From NCBI RefSeq assembly GCF_037572775.1, contig NZ_JBBHKA010000001.1:1302001-1366000 (forward strand): a stretch of DNA of 64,000 bases, given 5' to 3'. Of this stretch, positions 48,782 to 57,571 are shown in pieces. The stretch's first letter is position 1. Every line of letters starts with the position of its first letter. A program made the position numbers and the translations under genes. The notes beneath the pieces were generated by a model. That model had not been told where the DNA came from, made no database searches, and saw nothing but the letters and a program-made list of their open reading frames with translations. This DNA is from Ramlibacter sp. PS4R-6 (GTDB lineage Bacteria > Pseudomonadota > Gammaproteobacteria > Burkholderiales > Burkholderiaceae_C).

Positions 48782-49894
48782 ATGCGGGTGGTCTTCAACG
48801 CGACCGCGTTGCGGGTCCCGCTGGCAGGGGTCGGGCAGTACACGCTGCGGCTGGCGCAAGCGCTGCAGGCCCTGCGCACCGTCGACCTCGATTTCTTCGA
48901 CGGCCGTGATTTCTCGCGCGAGCTCCACGTGGATGCGTCGGCGCGCCGTGCACGCGTCTACGCGCGTGCGCGGGCGGCGGTGCCGGCCGCGTACGCGATC
49001 CGGCGCTGGCTGCTGCAGCGGCGCTTCGATGCGGGCCGCGCGGGCCACGACCTCTACCACGAGCCGGCCACCGTGGCCCTGCGCTTCGACGGGCCGACCG
49101 TGCTGACCGTGCACGACCTGTCCTGGATCAGGCATCCGGAGACCCATCCCGCGGCGCGCGTGCGCGAGCTCGAGCGCGTGTTCGCGCCGGGGCTGGCCCG
49201 CGCCGCACGCGTGATCACGGGGTCCGCCTCCGTGAAAGCCGAGATCGCGCGCGAATTCAGCTATCCCGCGGACCGCATCGATGTCATCCCGCACGGGATC
49301 GATCCCGTGTTCCGGCCGCGCACGGCCGAGGAGACGCGCGCGGTGCTGGATCGTCACGGCCTGCGCCATGGCGGCTATTTCCTGTGCGTGGGCACGCTCG
49401 AGCCGCGCAAGAACCTCCGGCTCGCGCTGCAAGGCCACGCAAGCCTGCCGGCCGCGCTGCGCGCGAAGTTTCCCTTGGTGGTCGCCGGGATGGCCGGTTG
49501 GGGCGATGCGGTGGTGCCAGCGTCGCAGGCGCAGCTGCTGGGCTACGTCGAGCGCGAAGAGCTCGCGGGCCTCACCGCCGGCGCGCTGGCCCTCGTCTAT
49601 CCCTCGCGCTACGAGGGATTCGGGCTGCCGCCGCTGGAAGCCATGGCTTGCGGCGTGCCGCCCATCACCGGCAATGCGTCGTCCTTGCCCGAAGTGGTGG
49701 GCGACGCCGGTCTGATGGTCGATCCCGACGATGCTGCCGCGATGACGCGGGCCATGGCGTCGCTGGCCGGCGATGCGCAGCTGCGCGAGACGCTGGGCCG
49801 GAGCGCGCTGGACCGGGCGCGGAAGTTCACCTGGCAAGCCTCGGCGCAGGCGACGGTGCAGTCCTACCGGCTCGCGCTGGGCCGCGCCGCATGA
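48782..49894 (+). CDS. Glycosyltransferase family 4 (mannosyl/rhamnosyl type)
   Basis: This is a 370-residue GT-B enzyme. V-G-Q-Y-T-L-R-L-A near residue 17, V-H-D-L-S-W near residue 109, V-G-T-L-E-P-R-K-N near residue 203 and Y-P-S-R-Y-E-G-F-G-L-P-P-L-E-A near residue 276 are typical of the WbaZ/mannosyltransferase branch of GT4. With GDP-sugar genes directly upstream, GDP-rhamnose or GDP-mannose is the likely donor. Its stop overlaps the next ATG. Confidence 0.92.
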   Translation: MRVVFNATALRVPLAGVGQYTLRLAQALQALRTVDLDFFDGRDFSRELHVDASARRARVYARARAAVPAAYAIRRWLLQRRFDAGRAGHDLYHEPATVALRFDGPTVLTVHDLSWIRHPETHPAARVRELERVFAPGLARAARVITGSASVKAEIAREFSYPADRIDVIPHGIDPVFRPRTAEETRAVLDRHGLRHGGYFLCVGTLEPRKNLRLALQGHASLPAALRAKFPLVVAGMAGWGDAVVPASQAQLLGYVEREELAGLTAGALALVYPSRYEGFGLPPLEAMACGVPPITGNASSLPEVVGDAGLMVDPDDAAAMTRAMASLAGDAQLRETLGRSALDRARKFTWQASAQATVQSYRLALGRAA

Positions 49895-52593
49895 AGCGCC
49901 TCGCGCGCCGCGTCCTGGCGCGCGTCGCGCGCACGGGCTGGGTGCGCGCCTCGGTGTTCCCGCTGCTGCGCCGCTTCCCGTCGCTCGCGATGGCGGTGGA
50001 CCGGCTCGTCGGGCTCGGGCGCCGCGAAGCACCCGAAGGCGACCTGGTTGCGCCGGGCGATGCGCAGTCCGCCGAGCTCGGCGAAAACGCGCGGCGCGTG
50101 CTGGCCGACCTGCGGCGCGTAGCCGCGCGGGGCGGTGCATTCGCCAACGCTCCGCGCGCCGGACGGCTGCGCGTCGCGCTGGTCTCGCCCTTGCCGCCGC
50201 AACGAACCGGCATCGCGGCGCATGCCGCTGAACTCGCGCAGCGCCTGGGCGAGCGAGTTGACCTCGAAACCGTCTCGCCGGAATCCGCCGCATCGTTCGC
50301 GGGGCGAGCGGAGGGGTTCGACGCGGTCATCTACCAGGTGGGCAATTCGAGGGCCCACCGCTTCGTCGCCGAGCTGCTGGAGCAATGCCCCGGCATCGTG
50401 GTGCTGCACGACGTCTACCTGAAGGCCCTGCTCGACGAACTCGAGCGCAGCGGCGCGCGGCCGCACGCCTTCGTGCGCGCGCTGTACGACTCGCACGGCT
50501 GGCCGACGCTGGCCTTCCTTGGGCGCGAAGGGCGCGACGCGGCGGGATGGCGCTACCCCGCGAGCGGCGCGCTGCTGGCGCGTGCGACGCGTGTCATCGT
50601 TCACTCGCAGCATGCGCGGGCGGAGATCCACCGCTGGTGGGGCGACGCGCTGGCGCAGCGCTGCGACGTCGTGCCGCTGCTGCGCGAACCCGTCGCGGCG
50701 GTGCCGCGCGACGAGGCGCGCGGCCGGCTGGGCATCGCGCCGGGCGAATTCGTCGTATGCAGCTTCGGCATGCTGGGCCCGACCAAGTGCAACCAGGAAC
50801 TGCTGGACGGATTCCTGGCCTCGACGCTGGCGCAGGACCGAGCGTGCCGGCTCGTGTTCGTCGGCGAGAACGTCCCCAACGCCTACGGCGCGCAGATCGG
50901 GCGCGCGGTCGCGTCGCATGGCGCGGCGGCGAGCATCGCCGTAACGGGATTCGTCGAGCCCGCGGACTACGCGCTGTGGCTCGCCGCCACCGACATGGCG
51001 GTGCAACTGCGCCGCCAGTCGCGCGGCGAAACGTCGGCAGCGGTGCTCGATTGCCTGGTGAACGGGGTGGCGACCGTCGTCAACGACCACGGCAGCGCGG
51101 CGGACCTCGATGCTTCTGTCGCGCTCAAGCTGCCCGATGCATTCACGACCGCGGAGCTGGCGCATTCCATCGAACGCTTGCGCGGTGACGCCGGGCTGCG
51201 CGCGCGGCTGGCGGCGGCCGCCACGGCGGTCCGCGAACAGCACGGCGCATCGCGCGTGGTTGCCGGCTACCTCGCCAGCATCGAGGCGAGCGCGCGGTCG
51301 CCGCTCGCTGGCTACACGCGCCAGTTGCACACGGCCGCCGCGGCACTCGCCGGCCGGCCCGACGCGGACTTCGCCGTCGCGGCAGGCGCAATCGCCGCCG
51401 CCTTGCCGCCTGCGGGGCTTCGGCAGCTCTTCGTGGACGTCTCCGCGCTGGCCCGCACCGACCTGGGCACGGGCATCCAGCGCGTGGTGCGCGAGGTCCT
51501 GCGGCAATGGTTCGATGCGCCGCCGCAAGGCTGGCGCGTGGAGCCCGTGCACAGCGCCGGCGCCGGGCAGCCGTGGCGGCATGCCCGCCGCTTCGCCGCG
51601 CAGCTGGCCGGTGTGCCGCGCCTGCGCATGGAGGAAACCGTGATCGAGCCGCGCGCCGGCGACGTCTTCCTTGCGCTGGACCTGCACATCGCCGTCACGG
51701 TGGAGAACGAAGCGCTGCTGCGCCGCATGCGCGACGACGGGGTGAAGGTCGTCTTCGCGCTCTACGACCTGCTGCCGGCACGCATGCCCTCGTCGTTCCC
51801 GCCGGGGATGCAGGCCGACTTCACGCGCTGGCTGGCTACCGTCGCGAACGTCGCGGACGGCGTCGTCGCGATCTCTCGCGCGACGGCCGAAGACTTCGCC
51901 GCGTGGCTGGACGAACATCCGCCGCAGCGCACGCGGCCGCTGGACATCGGGTGCTTCGCCCTCGGCGCGGACCTGCCGGGCGATGCGAACGAAGCACTGC
52001 CAGGATCAGAGGCGCGGGAGCTGGAGTCGGCGACCGCACGAAGGGCATTGCTCATGGTGGGCACGATCGAGCCGCGCAAGGGCCACGTGCAAGCACTCCT
52101 CGCGATGGAGCAGTTGTGGGCGCGGGGCGTGGACGTGAACCTCGTCCTCGTCGGCAAGGCCGGCTGGATGACGGACGACCTCGTGGAGCGGCTGCGTCGC
52201 CACCCGCAGCGCAATCACCGGCTGTTCTGGTTCGGGCAGGCGTCGGACGCGCTGTTGGGACGCCTGTACGCGTCGTGCTCCGCGCTGCTCGCGCCGTCGC
52301 TCGGCGAAGGCTTCGGCCTGCCGCTGGCGGAGGCGGCGCGGCAGGGCCTGCCCATCATCGCGCGCGACTTGCCGGTCTTCCGCGAAGTCGCGGGCGAGCA
52401 TGCCTTCTATTTCGAGGGGATGGCCGCCGGCGACCTGGCGGCGGCCATCGAGCGCTGGCTGGCGCTGCACGAACGCGGCGACCATCCGCGCCCCGAAGGC
52501 GTGTCGCCGCGCAGCTGGCAGGACAGCGCCCGCTCGCTCGAAGACGTGGTGCTCGGCGGCCGCTGGCTCAGGCGCTGGTCCGCGCCGTCGTGA
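49891..52593 (+). CDS. Tandem two-domain glycosyltransferase
   Basis: This 900-residue protein carries two GT-B glycosyltransferases in one chain. The first (about residues 95-470) opens with L-V-S-P-L-P-P-Q-R-T-G-I-A and has S-F-G-M-L-G-P-T-K near residue 290. The second (about 505-890) opens with F-V-D-V-S-A-L-A-R-T-D-L-G-T-G-I-Q and has V-G-T-I-E-P-R-K-G near residue 720 and P-S-L-G-E-G-F-G-L-P-L-A-E-A near residue 806. The two could add successive sugars. The 3' end overlaps the convergent cyclase gene by 26 bases. Confidence 0.9.
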   Translation: MKRLARRVLARVARTGWVRASVFPLLRRFPSLAMAVDRLVGLGRREAPEGDLVAPGDAQSAELGENARRVLADLRRVAARGGAFANAPRAGRLRVALVSPLPPQRTGIAAHAAELAQRLGERVDLETVSPESAASFAGRAEGFDAVIYQVGNSRAHRFVAELLEQCPGIVVLHDVYLKALLDELERSGARPHAFVRALYDSHGWPTLAFLGREGRDAAGWRYPASGALLARATRVIVHSQHARAEIHRWWGDALAQRCDVVPLLREPVAAVPRDEARGRLGIAPGEFVVCSFGMLGPTKCNQELLDGFLASTLAQDRACRLVFVGENVPNAYGAQIGRAVASHGAAASIAVTGFVEPADYALWLAATDMAVQLRRQSRGETSAAVLDCLVNGVATVVNDHGSAADLDASVALKLPDAFTTAELAHSIERLRGDAGLRARLAAAATAVREQHGASRVVAGYLASIEASARSPLAGYTRQLHTAAAALAGRPDADFAVAAGAIAAALPPAGLRQLFVDVSALARTDLGTGIQRVVREVLRQWFDAPPQGWRVEPVHSAGAGQPWRHARRFAAQLAGVPRLRMEETVIEPRAGDVFLALDLHIAVTVENEALLRRMRDDGVKVVFALYDLLPARMPSSFPPGMQADFTRWLATVANVADGVVAISRATAEDFAAWLDEHPPQRTRPLDIGCFALGADLPGDANEALPGSEARELESATARRALLMVGTIEPRKGHVQALLAMEQLWARGVDVNLVLVGKAGWMTDDLVERLRRHPQRNHRLFWFGQASDALLGRLYASCSALLAPSLGEGFGLPLAEAARQGLPIIARDLPVFREVAGEHAFYFEGMAAGDLAAAIERWLALHERGDHPRPEGVSPRSWQDSARSLEDVVLGGRWLRRWSAPS

Positions 52594-54478
52594 CCGGTTC
52601 GACGGCCGGCGCTTCGGTGAGGCGCGGCAGGCCGAACACCTCGATCGGCTGCGGCAAGCCGCGCAACTGGACGCCGCCCAGCGGACGCAAGGGGGCAGCG
52701 ATGCCCACGCGCGCCTGCGGCCCCACGATGAGCGTCTCCTCCATGTCGCGCGCCAGTTCCTGCAGCCGTGAGGCCAGGTTGATGCACGTGCCCACCGCGG
52801 TGTAGACGCTGCGCGCGGAACTGCCGAGGTCACCCACCAGCGCTTCGCCCGCTTCGATGCCGATGCGCATGCCGATGGCCTTTTCGCGGCGCGCCGTGCG
52901 CCGCACGTTGAGCGCGGCGAGCGCATCCAGCATTTCCAGCGCCGCCTGGAACGCACCGGCCGCATGGTCCGCGCGGTCCAGCGGCGCGCCCCAGAAGGCG
53001 ATCAAGCCGTCGCCGGTGTAGCGGTCCAGCGTGCCGCCACTGCGCAGCACCGGCTGCGTGATGGCTTCGAGGAATTCGGTGGTGAGCGTCGCGGAGTGTT
53101 CCAGCCCCGACTCCGCCGTCAGGCGCGTGTAGCCCGCCATGTCGGCGACCAGCACCGTGATCTGCTTGCGCGCGGGCGTCAGCGTGTTCTCCAGGCCCTG
53201 CCGCACAAGCAGGCGCAGCACGGGCTCGGCCACGTAGTGCGCGAGCGTGTTGAGGATGCGGCGCGAGGTGCGGCGTGCCTCGGCCAGGTCCAGCGCGAGC
53301 CACGCGGCAGCGAACGAGACGAAGCCGCCGACGGCCGGCAACACCGCGGGCGCGGAGCCCGCGCCGAAGGCCGCGGCGCACAGCGCCAGCCACGCCGCAC
53401 CCAGCAGTGCAAGCAGCGCCACGCCCGCCGAGGTGCGCCACGCGAACGCGGCCGCCAGCACGGCGAGGCCCGCGAGCAGCCCCAGCGCCGACAGCACCTG
53501 CGGGTCGACGAGCCAGGCGCCGGGATGCGGGCGTTCGAGCGCGTTCAGCAGTTCGGACAGGACCTGCGCGTGCACCAGCACCCCGGCCGTGACCGGCTCC
53601 ACCGGCGTGGCGACGTAATCGCTCAGCCCGACGGCGGACGAGCCGATCACCACGTACTTGCCGCGCACGAGCTCCGGGTCCACCTGCCCCTGCAGCACCG
53701 CTTCGGCGGGCAGGGTGAAGAAGGAGTGCACGTCGCGCCTGAACGGGATGCGCCAGCCTTCGCCACGGTGCGGCCCCAAGCCGTCGAGCGCGCGCTGCGC
53801 GGCCTTCGCATCGACGCACTCCATGAGAGCGACCGACAGCGTCGGGTATGCGCGCTCGTGGACGGCCGCATGCAGGAACACGCGGCGCACCACGCCGTCG
53901 GCGTCGGGTCGCACCGAGATGTGCCCGACGCAGCGCGCCTGGCGCAGGCCGGCGTGGTTCGCCACGTAGCCCGTGGCCTGCGGCATGAGGTGCGGATGGG
54001 CGGGCGCGCGCGTGCCTCCCGCCGGCGTGCCGATGGCGATGCCCGAGCCGCGCTGCACGAAGTCCAGAACCTGCGCGAGCGCCAGCGGCGCATGCTGCGC
54101 CAGCGAAGCCAGGCGCGCGTCGCCCGCGGCGTCGGCGGGCTCGGGCAGCACCATGTCCAGCGCCACGCCTTTCGCGCGCAATGGGCCGAGCAGTTCCTCG
54201 ATCAGGTCGGCCATGCGCGCGCGGCTCCACGGCCACATGCCCATCTTCTTGAGCGACTCCTCGCTGATGTCCACGACCACGACGCCGGGCACGGTGTAGT
54301 CGGCGGCGGGGCGTGGCGTGAGCGCATCGCGGCTGCGCTCCTCGAGCACCTGCAGCGGCGGCAATAGCCAGAAGCATGCGGCGACGGCCAGGGCGACGGC
54401 GCCCGCCGCCAGCGCGCGGCGCAGCACCGCGCGCAGGGGCTGCGGCGTGGGCGAAGGCGGCGCGGTCTGTGGCTGCAT
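52568..54478 (-). CDS. CHASE2 domain adenylate/guanylate cyclase
   Basis: This 636-residue membrane protein has an N-terminal helix (about residues 18-40), an extracytoplasmic CHASE2 sensor (about 45-285; V-V-V-V-D-I-S-E-E-S-L and G-K-Y-V-V-I-G), three membrane helices (about 300-385) and a class III cyclase domain (430-600). Metal-binding motifs are V-A-D-M-A-G-Y-T and Y-T-G-D-G-L-I-A-F-W-G. Class III cyclases can make cAMP or cGMP; cAMP is more likely in proteobacteria. It lies alone on the minus strand inside the polysaccharide locus. Confidence 0.92.
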   Translation of the reverse strand: MQPQTAPPSPTPQPLRAVLRRALAAGAVALAVAACFWLLPPLQVLEERSRDALTPRPAADYTVPGVVVVDISEESLKKMGMWPWSRARMADLIEELLGPLRAKGVALDMVLPEPADAAGDARLASLAQHAPLALAQVLDFVQRGSGIAIGTPAGGTRAPAHPHLMPQATGYVANHAGLRQARCVGHISVRPDADGVVRRVFLHAAVHERAYPTLSVALMECVDAKAAQRALDGLGPHRGEGWRIPFRRDVHSFFTLPAEAVLQGQVDPELVRGKYVVIGSSAVGLSDYVATPVEPVTAGVLVHAQVLSELLNALERPHPGAWLVDPQVLSALGLLAGLAVLAAAFAWRTSAGVALLALLGAAWLALCAAAFGAGSAPAVLPAVGGFVSFAAAWLALDLAEARRTSRRILNTLAHYVAEPVLRLLVRQGLENTLTPARKQITVLVADMAGYTRLTAESGLEHSATLTTEFLEAITQPVLRSGGTLDRYTGDGLIAFWGAPLDRADHAAGAFQAALEMLDALAALNVRRTARREKAIGMRIGIEAGEALVGDLGSSARSVYTAVGTCINLASRLQELARDMEETLIVGPQARVGIAAPLRPLGGVQLRGLPQPIEVFGLPRLTEAPAVEPVTTARTSA

Positions 54479-54504
54479 GCGAATGTCGCTCCAGGAGCCG
54501 ACGT

Positions 54505-54510
54505 TATACT
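54505..54510 (+). promoter_or_regulatory. -10 box of the ABC exporter operon
   Basis: TATACT (five of six) sits 39 bases before the permease ATG and 26 bases beyond the divergent cyclase start, giving the export genes their own promoter. Confidence 0.5.
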
Positions 54511-54549
54511 GCCTCGCCCCGCTGGAGCAGCGGCCCGCAGCGCACTTCC

Positions 54550-55368
54550 ATGGTTCCAGCATCCCCCCGTCCCCCGGCCGCCTTGCGCCTGTACGCCTGG
54601 AGCGACTTCATCCTCGCCAGCGCCGCGCGCGAACTGCGATCGCGCTACGCCCGCTCGCTGCTCGGCTGGGTCTGGCTGGTGCTGCCGCCGCTGGTGCTCA
54701 TCGCGATCTACGCGCTGGTCTTCAGCCAGTTGATGCGCGGCGCCGGCGCGCTGCCCGACCGCGGCCCGTTCACCTACAGCATCTACCTGTGCGCGGGCCT
54801 CATCACCTGGCAATGGTTCTCCGAACTGCTGTCGCGCGTGGCGGGCCTGTTCACCAACCACGCGACCCTGCTCAAGAAGACCATCGTGCCGTGGTACGCG
54901 CTCCTGGCCGTCGACGTGCTGGTGACGAGCTTCGGCCTGGTGGTGCAGTCGCTCTTGTTCGCGCTGGTGCTCGTCGCCGTCGACCTGTGGCCGGGATCGC
55001 GCGTGCTGGCCTTCGTTCCGCTGGTCTTGTGCCAGGCGCTGCTGGCCGTGGGCCTCGGGTTGGGCATTGCGGTGCTGCAGGTGTTCTTCCGCGACGTCGC
55101 CCTGGCGTTGCCGTTGGTGCTGCAGTTGTGGTTCTGGCTCACGCCCATCGTGTACCCGCTGGCCGCGGTGCCCGAGGCCTTCCAGTCCTTCGTGCAGTGG
55201 AATCCCCTGCAGCCCATCGCGGCCGGCTACCAGCACATCGTGCTGGCGCCGGACATCGCGGCGTCGTGGCCGCGCATCGGCATCGTCGGCGCCTTCGCGG
55301 TGCTGCTCGTGCTCCTGTCGTTGCGCCTGCTCCGGCGCAACCAGGGCCCCATCCGCGACGAGCTGTAG
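54550..55368 (+). CDS. wzm: ABC-2 type polysaccharide export permease (Wzm-like)
   Basis: This 272-residue inner-membrane permease has six predicted helices and the R-S-R-Y-A-R-S-L-L-G-W-V-W cytosolic motif near residue 28 typical of the KpsM/Wzm group. It would pass an undecaprenyl-linked polysaccharide across the inner membrane with the ATPase encoded three bases downstream. No cap-building outer-membrane Wza/Wzc genes are seen in the window. Confidence 0.92.
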   Translation: MVPASPRPPAALRLYAWSDFILASAARELRSRYARSLLGWVWLVLPPLVLIAIYALVFSQLMRGAGALPDRGPFTYSIYLCAGLITWQWFSELLSRVAGLFTNHATLLKKTIVPWYALLAVDVLVTSFGLVVQSLLFALVLVAVDLWPGSRVLAFVPLVLCQALLAVGLGLGIAVLQVFFRDVALALPLVLQLWFWLTPIVYPLAAVPEAFQSFVQWNPLQPIAAGYQHIVLAPDIAASWPRIGIVGAFAVLLVLLSLRLLRRNQGPIRDEL

Positions 55369-55370
55369 GC

Positions 55371-56597
55371 ATGACGCAGGCAGTCGCCCCCATGTTGTCC
55401 GTGCGCGGTCTCGGCAAGTGCTTTCGGCGCTACCCGAGCCGCTGGGCGCAGCTGCGCGAGATCGTCACCGGCCGCGCGACGCACGAGCCGCACTGGGTGC
55501 TGCGCGAGCTGTCGTTCGACATCGCCGGCGGCGAAGCCGTGGGCCTGGTCGGCCGCAACGGCGCGGGCAAGAGCACGCTGCTGAAGCTGCTGACGGGCGT
55601 GCAGGTGCCGACCACCGGCGCGATCGAGCGGCGCGGCTCCATCGCCGCGATCCTCGAACTGGGCGTGGGCTTCCACCCCGATTTCACCGGCCGCGAGAAC
55701 GCGCGCCAGCAACTGCTGCTGCAAGGCGTGCGCGAGGACCGCGTGCCCGCTCTGTTGCCGCAGGTCGAGGCGTTCGCTGAAGTGGGCGAGTATTTCGACG
55801 AGCCGGTGCACACGTATTCGTCGGGCATGCAGATGCGCGTGGCCTTCAGCGCCGCCACCGCCATGCAGCCGGACGTGCTCATCGTCGACGAGGCGCTGGC
55901 CGTGGGCGACGCCTACTTCCAGCACAAGTGCTACGAGCGCCTGCGCGGCATGCGCGAAGCGGGCGCGGCGATCGTGCTGGTCTCGCACGATCCCGCCCCC
56001 GTGCGCAACCTGTGTTCGCGCGCGCTGCTGCTGGAAGACGGGCGCGTGGTCGAGGACGGCGCGCCGTCCTCGGTGCTGGAGACCTACAACATGCTCCTCG
56101 CGCCGCAGATGAGCCGCCAGTACGCGGCGCTGCCCGCGGACGCGCAGGGCCAGGGGCGCCGCGGCGGCACCGGCGAGGCGCACATTGAGTCGGTGCAGTG
56201 GCGCCAGGAAGGCCAGCCGCGCCAGGTGCTGGTGAGCGAGGTGCCGGCGGAGCTGGCGCTGCGCGTGCGCGTGGCGCAGCCGCTGCAGGACCTGACGGTG
56301 GGCATCCTCGTGCGCGACCGGCTCGGCAACGACCTCTTCGGCACCAACACGCACCACCAGGGCGTGGAACTGCCGCGCGAGCCCGGCGTGTACGACGTGG
56401 TGTGGCAGATGCCCGGCTTCCACCTCGGTCCCGGTTACTACAGCCTCACCGTGGCCGCGCATGCCGGCGCGCAGCACCCCGCCGGCAGCTACGACTGGTG
56501 GGACCGCTGCCTCACGTTCCAGGTGTTGCCGCGCGGCGGCCCCGTGGCCATCGGCCCGTGCTCGTTCGACGTGAGCGTGTCGTGGGGGACGGCGTGA
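55371..56597 (+). CDS. wzt: ABC polysaccharide export ATPase with C-terminal carbohydrate domain (Wzt-like)
   Basis: This 408-residue protein has an ATPase domain (1-250) with Walker A G-R-N-G-A-G-K-S-T (61-69), signature Y-S-S-G-M-Q-M-R and Walker B D-V-L-I-V-D-E-A, and an added C-terminal beta-sandwich (about 270-408). In E. coli O8/O9a Wzt that extra domain binds the modified, finished chain end, which makes export wait for the capping step. Its stop overlaps the methyltransferase ATG, which could supply such a cap. Confidence 0.93.
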   Translation: MTQAVAPMLSVRGLGKCFRRYPSRWAQLREIVTGRATHEPHWVLRELSFDIAGGEAVGLVGRNGAGKSTLLKLLTGVQVPTTGAIERRGSIAAILELGVGFHPDFTGRENARQQLLLQGVREDRVPALLPQVEAFAEVGEYFDEPVHTYSSGMQMRVAFSAATAMQPDVLIVDEALAVGDAYFQHKCYERLRGMREAGAAIVLVSHDPAPVRNLCSRALLLEDGRVVEDGAPSSVLETYNMLLAPQMSRQYAALPADAQGQGRRGGTGEAHIESVQWRQEGQPRQVLVSEVPAELALRVRVAQPLQDLTVGILVRDRLGNDLFGTNTHHQGVELPREPGVYDVVWQMPGFHLGPGYYSLTVAAHAGAQHPAGSYDWWDRCLTFQVLPRGGPVAIGPCSFDVSVSWGTA

Positions 56598-57571
56598 TGG
56601 GCATCGTTCGCAAGCTCCTCGACATGCTGCGCTTCGCTCGCTACGGCCCCACGCGCGTCACCGGCGTCGAGCAGCGGGTGCAATCGCTCGAGGGCGTCGC
56701 GCAGGACGACCAGGTGCGCTGGTCCGGACAGCAGCGCGCGAACGACAGCCTGCAGCAGCAGCTCACGGACGCCAACCTGCGCATCGACCGCCTGCTCGAA
56801 CAACTGGCGCAAGCCGAACGGCGTCTGGCCGAAACGGCGGAGGACGCGCGCCGCGATGCCGCCGCGTTGCGAGGGCAGGTGGGTGGTTTCGCCGCCGCGC
56901 TCGACCGCGTGTCGGCGCCCTCGCAGGACCGTCCCGCCGCTGTTTCTCCGAGCGCCGCGGGCCTCGAAGAAGGTTTCTATCCCTTGCTCGAGTCGTATTT
57001 CCGTGGCTCCGAAGGCGACGTGGGCCAGCGCCTCGCGGCCTACCGCGAGTGGGTCGACGCCATGCCGCCGGGGCGCGTCGCGGACCTCGGCTGCGGCCGC
57101 GGCGAGTGGCTGGCGCTGCTCGCGCAGTGGGGCCGCGGCGGCGTCGGCGTGGATTCCAACGCCGTGGTCGCCGCGGAGTTGCGCGCAAAGGGCCTGCAGG
57201 TCGAGGAGGCGGATGCCGTGCGCTGGCTGCAGGGCCAGCCCGAAGCTTCCTTCGCGGGCGTGACGGCGTTCCACCTCGTCGAGCACCTGCCTTTCGGCGT
57301 GCTGCTGCGCCTGCTGATGGAGGCGCACCGCGTGCTGGCCCCGGGCGGCTCGCTGGTCCTGGAGACACCCAACCCCGAGAACGTGGACGTCGCGACGCGC
57401 AGCTTCTGGCTCGACCCGACGCACCAGCGCCCGCTGCCGGTCGAGCTGCTGGAGCTGGCGCTGCGCTACTGCGGCTTCGGCAAGCCCACGGTGCTGCGCC
57501 TGCACCCGCCGCCCGGCGGCGGGCCGGGGCGCGACTACGCGCTGATCGCGAACAAGGCGGCCGCGCAGTGA
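56597..57571 (+). CDS. SAM-dependent methyltransferase with N-terminal coiled coil
   Basis: This 324-residue protein has a coiled-coil start (about residues 20-95) and a class I methyltransferase domain with V-A-D-L-G-C-G-R-G-E-W near residue 156 and T-A-F-H-L-V-E-H near residue 217. The coiled coil resembles that of WbdD-type chain terminators, but no kinase domain is present. It may methylate a sugar or the chain end. It is coupled to wzt by ATGA and to the next gene by GTGA. Confidence 0.88.
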   Translation: MGIVRKLLDMLRFARYGPTRVTGVEQRVQSLEGVAQDDQVRWSGQQRANDSLQQQLTDANLRIDRLLEQLAQAERRLAETAEDARRDAAALRGQVGGFAAALDRVSAPSQDRPAAVSPSAAGLEEGFYPLLESYFRGSEGDVGQRLAAYREWVDAMPPGRVADLGCGRGEWLALLAQWGRGGVGVDSNAVVAAELRAKGLQVEEADAVRWLQGQPEASFAGVTAFHLVEHLPFGVLLRLLMEAHRVLAPGGSLVLETPNPENVDVATRSFWLDPTHQRPLPVELLELALRYCGFGKPTVLRLHPPPGGGPGRDYALIANKAAAQ

